Origin: CADEFX01 sp046154585
GTDB taxonomy: Bacteria; Pseudomonadota; Alphaproteobacteria; Rhizobiales; Hyphomicrobiaceae
DNA: 64,000 bases
Direction: 5' to 3'
NCBI GenBank assembly: GCA_046154585.1
Contig: JBJXDX010000058.1
Coordinates: forward strand, 4,901-68,900
Shown here: positions 62,223 to 64,000 of the stretch, one piece after another
Layout of the letters: each line of letters starts with the position of its first letter
How positions within the stretch are numbered: the stretch's first letter is position 1
Translations under genes and position numbers: made by a program
Notes under the pieces: generated by a model
What the model saw: only the letters and a program-made list of their open reading frames with translations
Databases searched by the model: none
What the model was told of the DNA's origin: nothing

Positions 62223-63173
62223 ATGCACGTCATCCATGGATACGATCATGTTCCCCACGATGCCCGGGGAGCCACGCTCGCGATCGGTAACTTCGATGGC
62301 GTGCACCGTGGCCATCAGGCGCTGTTGCAGGAGGCTCGCAGGGCCATCGCGAAACATGGCGGCCTAGCCGGGGCGATGGTTTTCGAGCCGCATCCGCGCG
62401 AGTTTTTTCAGCCTGACAGGCCGCATTTCCGGCTGACGCCGCTGGCCCAGAAGCTGGCCCTGCTCGAGCGCTATGACCTCGATCTTGCGGTCGTTCTGAC
62501 GTTCGACAAGAAGCTGGCGGCACTGAGCGCCCACGACTTCATCGAGCGTATCCTGGTGGCGGGCCTCGGCGTGCGGCACATCATCGTCGGGCACGACTTC
62601 CACTTCGGCAAAGGGCGAGACGGCAATGCGGCCGTCATGCTGGAGGCTGGGAAGGAGTTCGGCTTCGATGTCACCGTGGTGGAAACGGTAGCAGAGGCGG
62701 GGGAAATCTTCTCGTCGAGCGCAATCCGGGCCGAGATTGCGCAAGGCGACGTGAAGAGCGCGGCGCACATGCTCGGGCATTACTGGCGCACATCCGGCAA
62801 GGTGGTCGGCGGCGCCAAGATCGGCCAAGGCATCGGATTTCCAACGGCGAATATCCCGCTGCCGAAAGGCACGGCCTTGGCGCACGGCATCTATGCCGTT
62901 TTCGTCTACATCCACGGCGAGCAGCACCAGGGCGCGGCCTATCTGGGCACCCGGCCTACGTTCGACGACGGAACGCCGATTCTCGAGGTCTTCCTGTTCG
63001 ACTTCAACGACGACCTCTACGGCCGCGAAATCGAGATCGAGTTCGTGGACTTCATCCGCGGCGACCGCCGTTTCGAGACAGTCGAGTTGTTGGTCGCGCA
63101 GATGGACAAAGATTGCGCCCGCGCCCGGCAGATCCTGGGGGAGAGCCGGTCCCGCGCCTCTCGCGCCGGTTGA
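62223..63173 (+). CDS. ribF: Bifunctional riboflavin kinase / FAD synthetase
   Basis: The 316-residue enzyme makes FMN and FAD from riboflavin. The N-terminal adenylyltransferase part has ATLAIGNFDGVHRGHQALL and IIVGHDFHFGKGRDGN; FSSSAIRAEIAQGDVKSAAH joins it to the kinase. The kinase domain has GIGFPTANIPLPKGTALAHG and the C-terminal EIEFVDFIRGDRRFET. The flavoenzymes of this window depend on its product. The start at 62223 follows the repeat element closely. Confidence 0.96.
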   Translation: MHVIHGYDHVPHDARGATLAIGNFDGVHRGHQALLQEARRAIAKHGGLAGAMVFEPHPREFFQPDRPHFRLTPLAQKLALLERYDLDLAVVLTFDKKLAALSAHDFIERILVAGLGVRHIIVGHDFHFGKGRDGNAAVMLEAGKEFGFDVTVVETVAEAGEIFSSSAIRAEIAQGDVKSAAHMLGHYWRTSGKVVGGAKIGQGIGFPTANIPLPKGTALAHGIYAVFVYIHGEQHQGAAYLGTRPTFDDGTPILEVFLFDFNDDLYGREIEIEFVDFIRGDRRFETVELLVAQMDKDCARARQILGESRSRASRAG

Positions 63174-63194
63174 ATTTGCCGCTCACCAGCGCTA

Positions 63195-63210
63195 GACATG
63201 CGCGCATGTC
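63195..63210. promoter_or_regulatory. 16-bp perfect palindrome after ribF
   Basis: GACATGCGCGCATGTC is a perfect palindrome 22 bp after the ribF stop and 112 bp before ileS. It has no T-run, so it is either an operator for ileS or a weak stem ending ribF transcription. Confidence 0.4.
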
Positions 63211-63321
63211 ACACATCCGCCGCCCGCTGATCGAGTCGCGAATTATCGTCCCGGCCGCTTGAGGGCGTCCGGGCGCCGGATATTTTCATCCTTCCGATCC
63301 GCTGGCGAAGATGGTTTTCCC

Positions 63322-64000
63322 ATGAGCACGAAATCCGGGTCCGCGCGCGACTGGAGCGCGACCCTGCTGCTGCCCAAGACCGAGTTTCCGATGCGCGCGG
63401 GTCTGCCGCAGCGCGAGCCCCAGCTGCTGCAGCGCTGGGCCGACATCAAATTGTACGAGCGCCTGCGCGAGGCCTCGAAGGGACGGGCCAAGTTCATCCT
63501 GCATGACGGCCCGCCCTACGCCAACGGCAACATCCACATCGGCACGGCGCTGAACAAGATCCTCAAGGACGTGGTGACGCGCTCGCAGCAGATGCTGGGC
63601 TTCGATTCCAACTACGTGCCGGGCTGGGACTGCCACGGCCTGCCGATCGAGTGGAAGATCGAGGAGGAGTATCGCGCCAAGGGCCGCAACAAGGACGCGG
63701 TGCCGGTCGACGAGTTCCGCAAGCAGTGCCGCGCGTTCGCCGAAAACTGGATCGAGGTGCAGCGGGAGGAATTCAAACGGCTAGGCGTGGTCGGCGACTG
63801 GGAGCATTACTATTCGACCATGGCCTATCAGGCCGAGGCGACGATCGCCGGCGAGCTGATGAAGTTCGCCATGAACGGGCTGCTCTATCGCGGCTCCAAG
63901 CCGGTGATGTGGTCGGTGGTCGAGAAGACCGCGCTGGCCGAGGCCGAGGTCGAGTATCACGACTACACGAGCGATACGGCTTGGGTGAAGTTTCCTATTG
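63322..64000 (+). CDS. ileS: Isoleucyl-tRNA synthetase, 5' part
   Basis: The first 226 codons of a class I aminoacyl-tRNA synthetase run off the window end. The start MSTKSGSARDWSATLLLPKT leads to FPMRAGLPQREPQLLQRWAD, the KFILHDGPPYANGNIHIGTA block with the HIGH motif (HIGT here), and VPGWDCHGLPIEWKIEEEY. This is IleS, which charges tRNA-Ile. The remaining editing and KMSKS parts lie outside. It follows ribF after 148 bp, a common order (ribF-ileS-lspA). Confidence 0.97.
   Translation, partial: MSTKSGSARDWSATLLLPKTEFPMRAGLPQREPQLLQRWADIKLYERLREASKGRAKFILHDGPPYANGNIHIGTALNKILKDVVTRSQQMLGFDSNYVPGWDCHGLPIEWKIEEEYRAKGRNKDAVPVDEFRKQCRAFAENWIEVQREEFKRLGVVGDWEHYYSTMAYQAEATIAGELMKFAMNGLLYRGSKPVMWSVVEKTALAEAEVEYHDYTSDTAWVKFPI

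Overview
The window is a 64 kb piece of a GC-rich (about 60-65 % by eye) alphaproteobacterial chromosome, most likely from the order Hyphomicrobiales (Rhizobiales). Three things point there: a complete NepR-EcfG-PhyR general stress response module, a DUF1013/TrcR regulator, and CtrA-type TTAA-N7-TTAA boxes. The species cannot be fixed from the sequence. I saw no tRNA, rRNA, CRISPR array, IS element or phage gene. One transporter gene is broken, and one repeat-like inverted-repeat cluster is present.

Layout. 0-10 kb: a catabolic cluster with an amidase, GMC oxidoreductase, flavin reductase plus LLM monooxygenase pair, HpaB-type hydroxylase, phytoene-desaturase-like FAD enzyme and 2-hydroxyacid dehydrogenase. 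10-17 kb: a PilZ protein behind a CtrA box, an HD protein, an orphan peptide-type binding protein, a branched-chain aminotransferase, and a MarR / OmpR-type regulator / histidine kinase operon that resembles petP-petR. 17-26 kb: housekeeping genes (csaA, tetR, proC, ybjN, ubiK on the minus strand; lgt, a MidA-like methyltransferase and pgeF on the plus strand), a two-domain lipoprotein, and prs with a structured leader.

26.5-39.4 kb: one minus-strand run of 18 tightly packed genes. It starts at a strong sigma-54 promoter match and encodes the urea ABC transporter (urtABCDE), urease (ureD, A, B, C, E, F, G), a HupE/UreJ nickel permease and four unexpected passengers: a MESH1/SpoT-like HD hydrolase, an NTF2-fold secreted protein, a 64-residue ORF and a zinc ribbon. 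Together they make a nitrogen-controlled unit for urea uptake and hydrolysis.

40-52.5 kb: a convergent pair (PAS-like protein and GNAT-like protein, the latter behind a CtrA box), class II aldolase, alpha/beta hydrolase, rpsU-purK-purE, two DUF465 genes, a frameshifted DMT transporter and two divergent acyl-CoA synthetases.

52.5-60.4 kb: a general stress response island. nepR, ecfG and phyR lie on one strand among small stress-type membrane proteins (including a 25-residue ORF), a DUF1328-CsbD pair, two GTPases, an AI-2E-family exporter, a DUF883-like protein and a holin-like protein. Six EcfG-type promoters (GGAAC-N16/17-CGTT) were found by eye at gene starts here. 60.4-64 kb: trcR, a MaoC hydratase, ribF and the 5' end of ileS.

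Coordinates are for the starts I consider best supported by ribosome binding sites and family lengths. Alternatives are given in the entries.
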